A DNA stretch of 64,000 nt, taken from Sphingobacterium corticibacterium (GTDB lineage Bacteria > Bacteroidota > Bacteroidia > Sphingobacteriales > Sphingobacteriaceae). The stretch covers positions 1,054,001 through 1,118,000 of the forward strand of contig NZ_SGIT01000002.1 of assembly GCF_004208525.1 (NCBI RefSeq), in the 5' to 3' direction. Made by a program: the position numbers and the translations under genes. Position 1 is the first letter of the stretch. Each line of letters opens with the position of its first letter. The notes under the pieces were generated by a model, which was not told the DNA's origin, searched no databases, and was given only the letters and a program-made list of their open reading frames with translations. This document shows positions 56,079 through 64,000 of the stretch, piece after piece.

Positions 56079-57830
56079 TTACATCCTATCCCACCCTCCA
56101 GATTGTTGTGGATAGGGATCGCCTGCAATAACCGATTCGATTTGCTTCTGCGGAATTGGTCGTAATACATGGAAATCCTGTATATTATCCTTCGGTAGCG
56201 TATGATTTGTCCATTTTGTGGTGAAGAACCCGTACTTCCGTACCCGCTCCACCAATTTTTGTGTGCGAACAAGGTCGAGCCAGCGTAACTGTTCTCCACA
56301 AAGCTCCCGTGTTCTTTCATCAAGGATATAATCAATGGTTATATCGGCAGCCGTAATCATCAAGTCATCTATATATTCTTCCTTCGAAGCAGCCCTTTTA
56401 CGAAGTTCATTAATGTAATAAGCTGCGCCGTTGCTGGTAGAATTATTACCGAGTTTAAAAGCAGCCTCCGCAGCTATAAGGTATGTTTCGGCCAAACGAT
56501 ATACGATGATTGAACGTTGGGAGTCGAATGAAAGACTTGCGCGATTTGGATCTACAAACTTCGTCATGGTTGGGAACGACGGATCGGTATAGTTTTCGGG
56601 CGTAAGTATATAGTAATTCGTCGCCTCTATCTCTTCTTTGGTCATATTTTTACCGGGAAGAAATCCTGCAAGGTCTCCTTTTGTTCCACTTCTAACGGCA
56701 GCATATTTGTTATTGCCCACGTAAAATTCATGTGTTTTATTCTGAAAATCAACCGGGGCAGTCCACTCGCTTTGGAATGTACCGTAATAGCGCGAATCTT
56801 TGTTTATATCGCCGAAAGCTTCATTATATAGCCAGCTCGTTCCGTGATATCGCGCGTACACACGTCCATCTTCTATTTGTTGAACATTACCGCTACCATT
56901 AAAGTTGAAATACCCCCCGACAAATACATGGCAAAGATGATTGATGTTGGCATCTGCTTGCGGCACACCGTAAATCGGATCGTCTGTCATCTGTACATTA
57001 TAAAGTATCTCTTGGTTATTTTCATTGCCAGGTTTATGGATATCTGCATATCTTGACATAAGTGCAACCCCTGTCTGGCCACTATCCTGAATCAGTTCGG
57101 TCGCTATTTCGTATGCATGCTGGAAATCGGTAGATTGGGAAGCACTACTCCATCCTCGTGTAAGATAAACTTTTGCCAGCAGGTGGCGGGCCAAAGCTTG
57201 CGTAACACGACCCGGATCGGTATCTTTCGGTCCGGCAGGCAAATTCCCAGGAGTTGTACAATATAACAGGTCTTCGATAACAAAGTCGTATACATCAGCC
57301 ATTGGGTCCCGTTTAGCCTCTTTTACAATACCATCATTATAGGTGCGGTTCAAAGTTACATCGCCAAAGAATTGCACTAAGCGGAAATAGAGCAACGCCC
57401 GAAAGAACCTGGCTTCTGCCAGCATGGTTGTTTTTTTAGTTTCGGTAATGCCCGTCATGTCTTCGCCAAAGTGTACAAGACCATTACACGTATTAATCAA
57501 CGTATAGGAAGACCGCCAATAGGAATAAATATAGTCCGAACTAGGTTTGAAGTTTGCTGTATAATTTCCAAAATTATAAATGTCACCCGAAGCACGGCTA
57601 TAGAATTCATCCGTTCCTGTTACCGTTAACATATGAATAGCGCTAATTGGCCCGTAAAAAGCTCTCATTCCACCATATACACCGTTTAACCCAAGTTCAA
57701 ACCCCTGTGGTGTATTAAACGACTCAGGTGTCATTTTCGAGTGATTTTCCTCTTCCAGAAAATCAGCGCATCCCGTGACGAAAAGTAACGGAAGGCATGC
57801 TAATAAACATATTATATTTTTCATTGTCAT
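56079..57830 (-). CDS. SusD/RagB family nutrient-binding lipoprotein
   Basis: A 583-residue SusD protein. The lipobox is LLFVTGCADFLEEENHSK (Cys about residue 21); LAEARFFRALLYFRLVQFFGDVTL and ILDERTRELCGEQLRWLDLVRTQKL are the family hallmarks. Two ATGs (57830 and 57824) are possible starts. It begins 7 bases after its susC stop and is the partner lid of that transporter. Confidence 0.95.
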   Translation of the reverse strand: MTMKNIICLLACLPLLFVTGCADFLEEENHSKMTPESFNTPQGFELGLNGVYGGMRAFYGPISAIHMLTVTGTDEFYSRASGDIYNFGNYTANFKPSSDYIYSYWRSSYTLINTCNGLVHFGEDMTGITETKKTTMLAEARFFRALLYFRLVQFFGDVTLNRTYNDGIVKEAKRDPMADVYDFVIEDLLYCTTPGNLPAGPKDTDPGRVTQALARHLLAKVYLTRGWSSASQSTDFQHAYEIATELIQDSGQTGVALMSRYADIHKPGNENNQEILYNVQMTDDPIYGVPQADANINHLCHVFVGGYFNFNGSGNVQQIEDGRVYARYHGTSWLYNEAFGDINKDSRYYGTFQSEWTAPVDFQNKTHEFYVGNNKYAAVRSGTKGDLAGFLPGKNMTKEEIEATNYYILTPENYTDPSFPTMTKFVDPNRASLSFDSQRSIIVYRLAETYLIAAEAAFKLGNNSTSNGAAYYINELRKRAASKEEYIDDLMITAADITIDYILDERTRELCGEQLRWLDLVRTQKLVERVRKYGFFTTKWTNHTLPKDNIQDFHVLRPIPQKQIESVIAGDPYPQQSGGWDRM

Positions 57831-57837
57831 ATCTTAA

Positions 57838-60800
57838 TTAGAAGGTTACATTGATACCGAATAACATTTGCCATGATGGAGGAATTACCGTATTCATCAC
57901 ACGGTTGGTCTCGGGATCAAGCCCATTATATTTGTTTACATATTCGGAGAAGAAGGTAAACGGATTTGTCGCTGTTGCGTATACACGGGCTCTACTTAAC
58001 CCGATGGAACTAAGAAGTTTATCGGGCAACGTATAACCCAAGGTCAGTGTCCGTATCTTGAGGTAAGATGCATCGAACAACGTAAGCGTTCCCTTATAAG
58101 GTATGCTCTGTACCCTGTTATTCGGCGCTGGCCAGCGCGCATCTGTTCTTTCCGGTGTCCAATAGTCAACATCCAGGTTGTTAAAATAACCTCCCATCAG
58201 GGAATTCTGTCCACCCCCATAGAGTTCAGACCTCAGCAAACCTCCCTGTCGGAAATTCATAACCACCGTTAAGTCGAAGTTCTTATAGGCTAGTGTATTT
58301 GTCCATCCGCCTTCAAAGTTAGCCTGATGACTTCCCAATACTTTGCGGTCATAGTCGTTGATGATGCCATCGGGTTCACCATCGGCCCCGCTGATATCGG
58401 CTACTTTAATGGTTCCTATTACGGACTCATCACCCGAGGTTTGAAGTCCCAAGCTTTCGGCAAGCGCCCTGTCTTCGGGCGTATCCTGCCAGATACCCAA
58501 TCCTACATATTCATAGAAGGATCCCAGCGGATGACCGACAAAGAGGTTGTCAGAAATCAGTTGATCTGCTCCTTCGGTAAGTTGAACGACTTTATTCCGA
58601 TTAAAGTAGATATTTAAATCGGTCGTCCACTGGAATTTATTCTTGCCGTCGCCATTGAAAACATGCATACGGACATTCGTCTCAAATCCTACATTTTCTG
58701 TTTTACCTACATTGTACGGGATTGCCGTACTGACACCACTCGTTGCAGGAGGCGTGAAACTCATCATCAAATTGTTGGAGTATTGTTTGTATGCTTCCAT
58801 AGAACCGGTAATCCGATTATCCAAAAAACCAAAATCTACACCCACATTATAACTGGCCGTACGTTCCCACTTTAGTTCGCTATTGGAGGCGGCAGTCGGA
58901 TAATATCCAAGTACCCCCTGCGACCCAAAGATATACCTATTGCTGCTCATATTACCCTGTGTGTCATAGGGAGCCACGTTCGTGTTACCTACTTCCCCAT
59001 AACTAAGACGCAGTTTCAACTGAGACAATATAGAAGAGGTTCTATTCATAAACTGTTCGTTTCCTATATTCCATGCAAATGCAGCAGAAGGGAAATAATG
59101 CCACTTATTCCCTTTCGCCAGACGTGAAGAGCCATCGGCACGAAGTGTCGTCGTTAGGTAATAACGTTGGTCATAATCATAATTAAGACGTCCCATGTAA
59201 GAAAGCATGCTCCACTTGCTGTAGTTACCACCTCCTTTATGGTTTTCAGCCGTACCCGGATTGTAGTAACCTACTTGATTGGTCGGTACATTTTCATAGT
59301 TCAGGTCGAAATCCTGTGCCTCCCTTTCTCCGGCACTAAACAACGCCGTAACATTAAAATTATGCTTCTCTACTTTTTTATCATACGTCAAAAGGTTTTC
59401 AATGGTATAGTCTATAAGAGAAGCTGATTCGTTATAGCCATAATTCGATGACTGGCGACGCTTGCTTGTTCCCTGCTGATAATAGCGTTGCAAAGTGGTC
59501 TGCGATAACTGCACACCCGCATTGAGCCTGTACTTAAAGCCGTGCGTGAGGTCTGCTTCCAGATAACCCGTTGTAAAGGTCGATAATCGTTTGCGATCGT
59601 CTTGGATAGCTCCCTCGCGCAGATCCATCAGCGGGTTGCTCATCAGGTCATTCGTATGTACTTTCTCCCGTATTGATCCATCGTCCATCAATGGCGTGAG
59701 CAGTGGACTCAACCTTAAAGCGTCGCCCATTGGATTGAGGCTCTCCCCTCTACTGATATAGTAGGTATTCAATGTGTTGATCCCTAATTTCAAGTATTTG
59801 TTTATGGTATGGTCCACAGATAATTTCTGGGTTGTGCGTTCCATCGACTGTAAGTCGTATATACCTGTCGCTTTATAATATCCCAATGATGCAGCATACT
59901 GGGTATTTTTAGATCCGCCCGCTATGCCTATCTGATGATTGGTGATTGCCGGATCCTTGTCATACAATTCCTTCTGCCAGTCGGTATACACGCCATTTTC
60001 ATAGCCTTCCGTTTCTCCGTCAAGCCCCCCTTCGAATACCCGTTCTAATACCCTCGGGTCGTCGATGCCTGTGTAGCCATCCGAATTTTTGTATCGATTG
60101 TACATGGCCCATTTCCGTAGTTCCATATACTCATCCGCATTCATAAGATCGTAAAACCCTAAGGGCTTGTTGATTCCAAGATATCCGCTATAAGTAACTG
60201 TAGCCTTTGCCGCTTCTGCTCCACGCTTGGTCGTCATCAATATAACACCATTGGCGCCACGCGAACCGTAGATTGCTGTTGACGAAGCATCTTTAAGCAC
60301 AGTAACCGAAGTGATATCGTCTGGTGCAATATTGTTCATCATCCCTAAATCATAAGGAATGCCATCCACAACCAAAAGTGGATCATTGCCGGCAGCTATG
60401 GAGCGGGTTCCGCGAATCCGGATTTCAGGCGTATGTCCCGGGTGTGTCGATCCGCCGCTACGTTGTATATTCACACCTGCCCCTGCCCCTTGCAAGGCCA
60501 TTCCAATATTTGCGGCAGGCGTATTACGGATCGTTTGTTCACTGATTACATTGACAGCCCCGGTCAAATCAGATTTCTTCACCGTGCCGTACCCCACCAC
60601 GACCACTTCATCCAAATCACTGATTTCTTGCTCCAAGGTTATATCAATCACCGATCGACCACGAATGCTTTCTTCTTCACGTTGAAGCCCTACGGAATAA
60701 AACACAAGCGTTGCGTCCGGTTTCGCTAGGATATGATAAGAACCATTTTCGGATGTAGCTACGGTAGAGGCCGTTCCCGCCACAGACACCGAAACCCCAG

Positions 60801-61263
60801 CTAGCGGCGTTCCGCTGATATCACGAACCGTACCTGTTACGGCATGTTGTTGCGCTATGACTACGGTCTGAACACTCGCGAACGACTTGTTTTCAGGCTG
60901 TTTGACCTCCTTTTCTTTTAGGACGATGGTTTTATCCATGATGACATACGTCAACGGTAAGCCCTGAAGGCATTCACGCAGCACCGTCTCTAACGCTGCG
61001 TTTTTAAGATTAATATTAACTTTACGGGCATCATTCAACCGCTTTGCCGAATAAAAAACCGTAAGATCTGTTTGTTTCTTGATTTCCCGAAAGACCTCTT
61101 TAATAGAAATATCTTTCTGCTGCAGTGTAACATAGTGCTGTGCGACACTATTTGCCCCCACTTGCATGGCGAAGAAGATAATAATAGTTAGCGTAAGTTG
61201 AATGCGCATAAGCACCTGCCTTTTTAACACCCCGTTAAGGGTGGACGTAATTTTTTCGTACAT
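57838..61263 (-). CDS. SusC family TonB-dependent transporter with N-terminal STN signalling domain
   Basis: A 1141-residue transporter. Mature protein starts with an STN (secretin/TonB N-terminal) domain at about residues 40-120 (VTLQQKDISIKEVFREIKKQTDLTVFYS), then a CarboxypepD_reg-like domain (HAVTGTVRDISGTPLAGVSVSVAGT), the TonB box LDEVVVVGYGT, a plug with AIYGSRGANGVILMTTKRG, and a barrel ending in MLFGINVTF. The STN domain is the part that signals ligand binding to a FecR anti-sigma factor, encoded upstream. The ATG at 61263 (MYEKI) is preferred to a TTG seven codons earlier. Confidence 0.95.
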   Translation of the reverse strand: MYEKITSTLNGVLKRQVLMRIQLTLTIIIFFAMQVGANSVAQHYVTLQQKDISIKEVFREIKKQTDLTVFYSAKRLNDARKVNINLKNAALETVLRECLQGLPLTYVIMDKTIVLKEKEVKQPENKSFASVQTVVIAQQHAVTGTVRDISGTPLAGVSVSVAGTASTVATSENGSYHILAKPDATLVFYSVGLQREEESIRGRSVIDITLEQEISDLDEVVVVGYGTVKKSDLTGAVNVISEQTIRNTPAANIGMALQGAGAGVNIQRSGGSTHPGHTPEIRIRGTRSIAAGNDPLLVVDGIPYDLGMMNNIAPDDITSVTVLKDASSTAIYGSRGANGVILMTTKRGAEAAKATVTYSGYLGINKPLGFYDLMNADEYMELRKWAMYNRYKNSDGYTGIDDPRVLERVFEGGLDGETEGYENGVYTDWQKELYDKDPAITNHQIGIAGGSKNTQYAASLGYYKATGIYDLQSMERTTQKLSVDHTINKYLKLGINTLNTYYISRGESLNPMGDALRLSPLLTPLMDDGSIREKVHTNDLMSNPLMDLREGAIQDDRKRLSTFTTGYLEADLTHGFKYRLNAGVQLSQTTLQRYYQQGTSKRRQSSNYGYNESASLIDYTIENLLTYDKKVEKHNFNVTALFSAGEREAQDFDLNYENVPTNQVGYYNPGTAENHKGGGNYSKWSMLSYMGRLNYDYDQRYYLTTTLRADGSSRLAKGNKWHYFPSAAFAWNIGNEQFMNRTSSILSQLKLRLSYGEVGNTNVAPYDTQGNMSSNRYIFGSQGVLGYYPTAASNSELKWERTASYNVGVDFGFLDNRITGSMEAYKQYSNNLMMSFTPPATSGVSTAIPYNVGKTENVGFETNVRMHVFNGDGKNKFQWTTDLNIYFNRNKVVQLTEGADQLISDNLFVGHPLGSFYEYVGLGIWQDTPEDRALAESLGLQTSGDESVIGTIKVADISGADGEPDGIINDYDRKVLGSHQANFEGGWTNTLAYKNFDLTVVMNFRQGGLLRSELYGGGQNSLMGGYFNNLDVDYWTPERTDARWPAPNNRVQSIPYKGTLTLFDASYLKIRTLTLGYTLPDKLLSSIGLSRARVYATATNPFTFFSEYVNKYNGLDPETNRVMNTVIPPSWQMLFGINVTF

Positions 61264-61371
61264 TTGTAATAATGTTTGGTTCAATGGAATAACTATAGAT
61301 TACAGGTTGTGCTGAACATTCTCTGCCTTGCAGATATTGCCGAAAGTGTTGGTCGCACTTTCGGTTTTTTT
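61259..61371 (+). ncRNA. Candidate small antisense RNA between fecR and susC, ending in an intrinsic terminator
   Basis: No plus-strand gene precedes this terminator, so a short RNA is the simplest source. TACATTTG (61259-61266) matches the -7 consensus and overlaps the susC start codon on the opposite strand. A transcript from about 61272 to 61371 would be near 100 bases and antisense to the susC leader. The -33 region lacks TTTG and no expression data are available, so this is a proposal. Confidence 0.35.
61340..61371 (+). terminator. Intrinsic terminator, plus strand, upstream of susC
   Basis: Arms CCGAAAGTG (61340-61348) and CACTTTCGG (61356-61364) pair perfectly around a 7-base loop and are followed by seven T (61365-61371). 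The T-run is on the plus strand only; read on the minus strand, where fecR and susC lie, the stem is preceded by A and followed by GCAATATC, so it does not look like a fecR terminator. Confidence 0.7.
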
Positions 61372-61425
61372 GTTCATTTCGTCGTCGTTATATCATAACA
61401 TAATTTTTTTGATCTTTATAGATGA

Positions 61426-62622
61426 TTAGTTTTTCTTTTTAAGTTTATTTCCAACAATAACGGTCCTATTTTTAATTTCGAACGCTAAATCGCCCGCCTC
61501 CTGCATAATATCCAACACCGTCTGTAGGTTGCTATATCGCGAAATACTTCCGGAGAAAATCTCATCAGAAGGCAAATAGCCACTATATTCGATATCAATA
61601 TCGTACCAACGCGCTATTCTGTGCAGCACCTCTTTCGCAGTCTCATTTCGGAATATAAATTCGCCGTTCTTCCAGTCTATATAATCATTGATATCCACTT
61701 TATTCTTCTCCACACCATCTTGTCCGATTTTTCCTTGTTCACCCGGAAGGAGAACCATGTTTTTTCGATGTTGAACAGATTCTAAACGAACCTTTCCTTC
61801 CACCAAGGTTGTTCTAGCCTCTTTTTCGTCTTTATATGCGGAAACATTAAAGGCTGTACCCAAAACCGTTATCGTTTGATGCGCACTAACGACTTTGAAC
61901 GGTTGGAAATGTTGAGTCGAGGTTTCATCCGACACACGTTTTACGTCAAAATAGGCCTCTCCTTCTAACTCAACAACCCGCTCCCCTTCCAGAAAATGAG
62001 AAGGATATTTTAACGTAGATTCGGCATTTAGCCAAACGACGGTCCCATCAGAAAGGGTGACTTTATACATTCCGCCGCGCGGTGTACTGAGGGTCAACTG
62101 TTGAGGGGATGATGATTCCAATGCTAAAACCGTGGAGGCACCATCATTATAGGTGATTTGCTGCCCCTCAACGATAATGCCGTCGCGACTTTCGTCCAAG
62201 GTTAATACCCGACCGTCGGCAAGGGTTATCGTTGCTTTATGGCCTACCGGTGTAATCGCTACTTCGGATGTCCTATGTTGATCAGGGGTTGCTTCTTGCG
62301 TAGACATAAACCAAAAGAATCCCAACATACTTATCAGAAGAACAGCTGCGGCATAGGGTAACGAATGGTAACGAACCGGTTGCTTTCTCGATCTAATTTG
62401 ATGGATTAAGTTAAATCTCACGTTATTGGTTAGCGCCTGTATATCTTCGGAAGGGGCGTTGTTCATGGTCTTCGAAAACTCCTGGCCTAACATCTGATCA
62501 AACGCTTCCGGTATACCATGATCTTTAAAATAGTCTAGCATTTCCGCTAGTTCTTCTTCAGAAATAGCACGATCTAAATATTTTCTACATAATACTTCGA
62601 TATCGTATTGGCTCTTACCCAT
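61426..62622 (-). CDS. FecR family anti-sigma factor
   Basis: A 398-residue inner-membrane protein that holds its sigma factor until the STN domain of SusC signals substrate. A short cytoplasmic part (to about 85) is followed by one membrane helix (YAAAVLLISMLGFFWFM), then the FecR domain (LSTPRGGMYKVTLSDGTVVWLNAESTLKYP, EVVELEGEAYFDV-like segment) and a C-terminal DUF4974 part (NGEFIFRNETAKEVLHRIARWYDIDIEYSG). The ATG at 62622 (MGKSQYD) is taken; one at 62649 is possible. It follows fecI by about 100 bases and precedes the STN-bearing susC. Confidence 0.9.
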   Translation of the reverse strand: MGKSQYDIEVLCRKYLDRAISEEELAEMLDYFKDHGIPEAFDQMLGQEFSKTMNNAPSEDIQALTNNVRFNLIHQIRSRKQPVRYHSLPYAAAVLLISMLGFFWFMSTQEATPDQHRTSEVAITPVGHKATITLADGRVLTLDESRDGIIVEGQQITYNDGASTVLALESSSPQQLTLSTPRGGMYKVTLSDGTVVWLNAESTLKYPSHFLEGERVVELEGEAYFDVKRVSDETSTQHFQPFKVVSAHQTITVLGTAFNVSAYKDEKEARTTLVEGKVRLESVQHRKNMVLLPGEQGKIGQDGVEKNKVDINDYIDWKNGEFIFRNETAKEVLHRIARWYDIDIEYSGYLPSDEIFSGSISRYSNLQTVLDIMQEAGDLAFEIKNRTVIVGNKLKKKN

Positions 62623-62725
62623 TATAACATTTCGGTTAACTTTATACATTACACCTGAAACGCAAAAAGCAAGCAAGCGAAACAGTCTATTTTTTATAAA
62701 ACACTGTAAATCAGATTAAAAAAAA

Positions 62726-63328
62726 TTAAAAAACAAGAAGAATAAGGATGATATATAAAAAGCCAGAAAGTTCCGATTGATTTTTAAGCTCCCCTTTTAA
62801 GAAAATATTGGCATTTCTAATATGACTATTAACAGTCGCTATCGATATTTTTAACTTTTCACTCACCTCTTTATAGCTTAACCCATCAAGCTTGCAAAGC
62901 ATATATACTTTCTTTTGTTGAGGTGGTAAGCGATCTAACAATGTTTGCAGTAATTGTTGAATTTCCTTATTTTCCATCCACTCCTCCACGATATTATTAT
63001 TCGCTGTTCTAAAGTAGGTCAGAAATTCTTCACGCAGACGATTGTCATTCGCTATTTTACGAAATATATTCTTGGATTTATTTATTGCGCTCCGATACAG
63101 GTATGCCGGAACGGACTTCGAAGCATCCATATCATGTCGCTTCTCCCATAGCATCATAAATATATCTTGCAACACCTCTTCGGCCAATTCGGAGGAATGT
63201 AGCAGCCGGACAAGATGAGTAGCCAGTTCATCTTTATACCGATCATAAATCTCCAAAAAAGCTCTTTCGTCGTCATTATTCAATAAGACAACCAATGCTT
63301 CATCCGTATGACTTTTTAGGTGTTTCAT
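62726..63328 (-). CDS. FecI-type ECF sigma factor
   Basis: A 200-residue RNA polymerase sigma factor of the ECF type. Region 2 is DDERAFLEIYDRYKDELATHLVRLLHSSELAEEVLQDIFMMLWEKR (residues about 19-65) and region 4 is LPPQQKKVYMLCKLDGLSYKEVSEKLKISIATVNSHIRNANIFL (about 133-178). A hydrophobic tail (SGFLYIILILLVF) closes the protein, often seen in Bacteroidota FecI. It should direct transcription of susC and the genes behind it once released by FecR. Confidence 0.9.
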   Translation of the reverse strand: MKHLKSHTDEALVVLLNNDDERAFLEIYDRYKDELATHLVRLLHSSELAEEVLQDIFMMLWEKRHDMDASKSVPAYLYRSAINKSKNIFRKIANDNRLREEFLTYFRTANNNIVEEWMENKEIQQLLQTLLDRLPPQQKKVYMLCKLDGLSYKEVSEKLKISIATVNSHIRNANIFLKGELKNQSELSGFLYIILILLVF

Positions 63329-63448
63329 AGCCCATCTCTACGATAGCAAGATGTTATTTACGACTTTTGATTTATAATATAGCGATTTCTATTTATGCGC
63401 CATGAAGATACGAAAATTATGATATCTTTTTAGCAGCAGATATAATTT

Positions 63449-64000
63449 TCACCGCAGATCCTGTATCCTCAGAGGCCCCTTCAACTTGACTTTTTCAGCC
63501 TGTTTACTTGCCCCAGCCTTTTCACCCTTTTTCCATACGCCCGGTAAACGCTTTCCGTTCACGTCATCCCTATCCGGCGTTGGGTGTTGTGGAACAGAGT
63601 CACCTGTTTCCGCGATCCACTGCTCCATTACCTTTCGCAAAGAATCGAGTGATTCCTGGTGTTTTTTATCGGAAGCCAGATTTTTAAACTGGTAAGGATC
63701 GGTACCCAGATTGTACAATTCTTCGCGCTCACGCGGAACCAGAAAAACATCCTCTTGCTCTGGTGAAGTCAACTTCTTCTCATGAGCGTCCCATAATTCC
63801 AGTCCTGCAGGAAACTGACGTGTGGATTCACCCAGCAAATTTTGACGTTCAGGAAAAGCATTTCGGATATATACCCAATCTTTATATCGTACCATACGTT
63901 CATGTGCTTGAAAAACATGCCAGTTATGTTCCGCAAAAACAAAATCACGGTGGCCAGACCATTCCTTGTCTTGTAAAATGGAATGAAAACTTGCTCCTTG
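63449..64000 (-). CDS. Sulfatase, C-terminal part, 5' end outside window
   Basis: The frame stays open to base 64000, so only the last 183 residues are visible. The segment FAEHNWHVFQAHERMVRYKDWVYIRN and ELYNLGTDPYQFKNLAS are typical of the C-terminal part of formylglycine sulfatases, where the wheel of metal and substrate ligands ends. The C-terminus is a Lys-rich tail. The active-site Cys region lies outside the window. It reads in the same direction as fecI, 120 bases upstream of it. Confidence 0.85.
   Translation of the reverse strand, partial: QGASFHSILQDKEWSGHRDFVFAEHNWHVFQAHERMVRYKDWVYIRNAFPERQNLLGESTRQFPAGLELWDAHEKKLTSPEQEDVFLVPREREELYNLGTDPYQFKNLASDKKHQESLDSLRKVMEQWIAETGDSVPQHPTPDRDDVNGKRLPGVWKKGEKAGASKQAEKVKLKGPLRIQDLR

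Noticed and set aside
1..64000. CRISPR arrays, insertion sequences, tRNA or rRNA genes
   Set aside because: No regularly spaced repeats, transposase frames, terminal repeats or clover-leaf sequences were recognised on either strand.

Overview
The window looks like a chromosomal piece of a Bacteroidota bacterium, most likely Sphingobacteriaceae (Sphingobacterium, Olivibacter or Pedobacter-like). The reasons are four SusC/SusD outer-membrane pairs with CarboxypepD_reg-like N-termini and EVVV TonB boxes, GH97 and GH36 enzymes, a periplasmic beta-propeller histidine kinase, a FecI/FecR pair, many lipoprotein signals, few Shine-Dalgarno sequences, and promoters of the TTTG/TAnnTTTG type. The species assignment is inference; no rRNA, tRNA, insertion sequence, phage gene or CRISPR array was seen.

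Layout. (1) 1-7180 is housekeeping: an M1 peptidase cut by the left edge, hemW, waaA, galE, a DUF983 protein, an AraC regulator and an unknown protein. (2) 7177-23051 (minus strand) reads as one long operon: susC, susD, two lipoproteins with discoidin-like C-termini, a clan GH-D-like glycosidase, a GH95 enzyme, a sulfatase, and a small Tat-type subunit plus GMC oxidoreductase. A sulfated, fucose- or galactose-containing glycan is the likely target. No regulator lies beside it. (3) 23195-35535 is an alpha-galactoside locus: GH97-susC-susD with a good promoter and a terminator, an SDR, an AraC regulator, then galM and a GH36 alpha-galactosidase on the plus strand. (4) 35639-40284 holds mfd and a trans-sulfuration enzyme. 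(5) 40291-51172 is a small GH43 PUL (susC, susD, CBM-like lipoprotein, GH43) facing a two-gene regulator: a REC-AraC response regulator and a propeller histidine kinase, which are usually fused. (6) 51169-63328 (minus) is a FecI/FecR-controlled PUL: sigma factor, anti-sigma factor, STN-containing susC, susD, SGNH hydrolase, FAD lipoprotein oxidoreductase, and a second small-subunit/GMC pair. (7) 63449-64000 is the C-terminal part of another sulfatase.

How it fits together. Each SusC/SusD pair imports a different oligosaccharide, surface lipoproteins bind it, and periplasmic hydrolases and sulfatases trim it. Three kinds of regulator (AraC, split two-component, sigma/anti-sigma) sit beside three of the four PULs. 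The two GMC/small-subunit pairs carry the C-x5-C-x3-C cysteine spacing of the iron-sulfur FAD glucose dehydrogenases and Tat-like partner subunits, but no cytochrome subunit is nearby. They suggest that sugars released by two of these PULs are oxidised in the periplasm. The most unusual regulatory signal is a clean intrinsic terminator on the plus strand between fecR and its susC, which may end a small antisense RNA.
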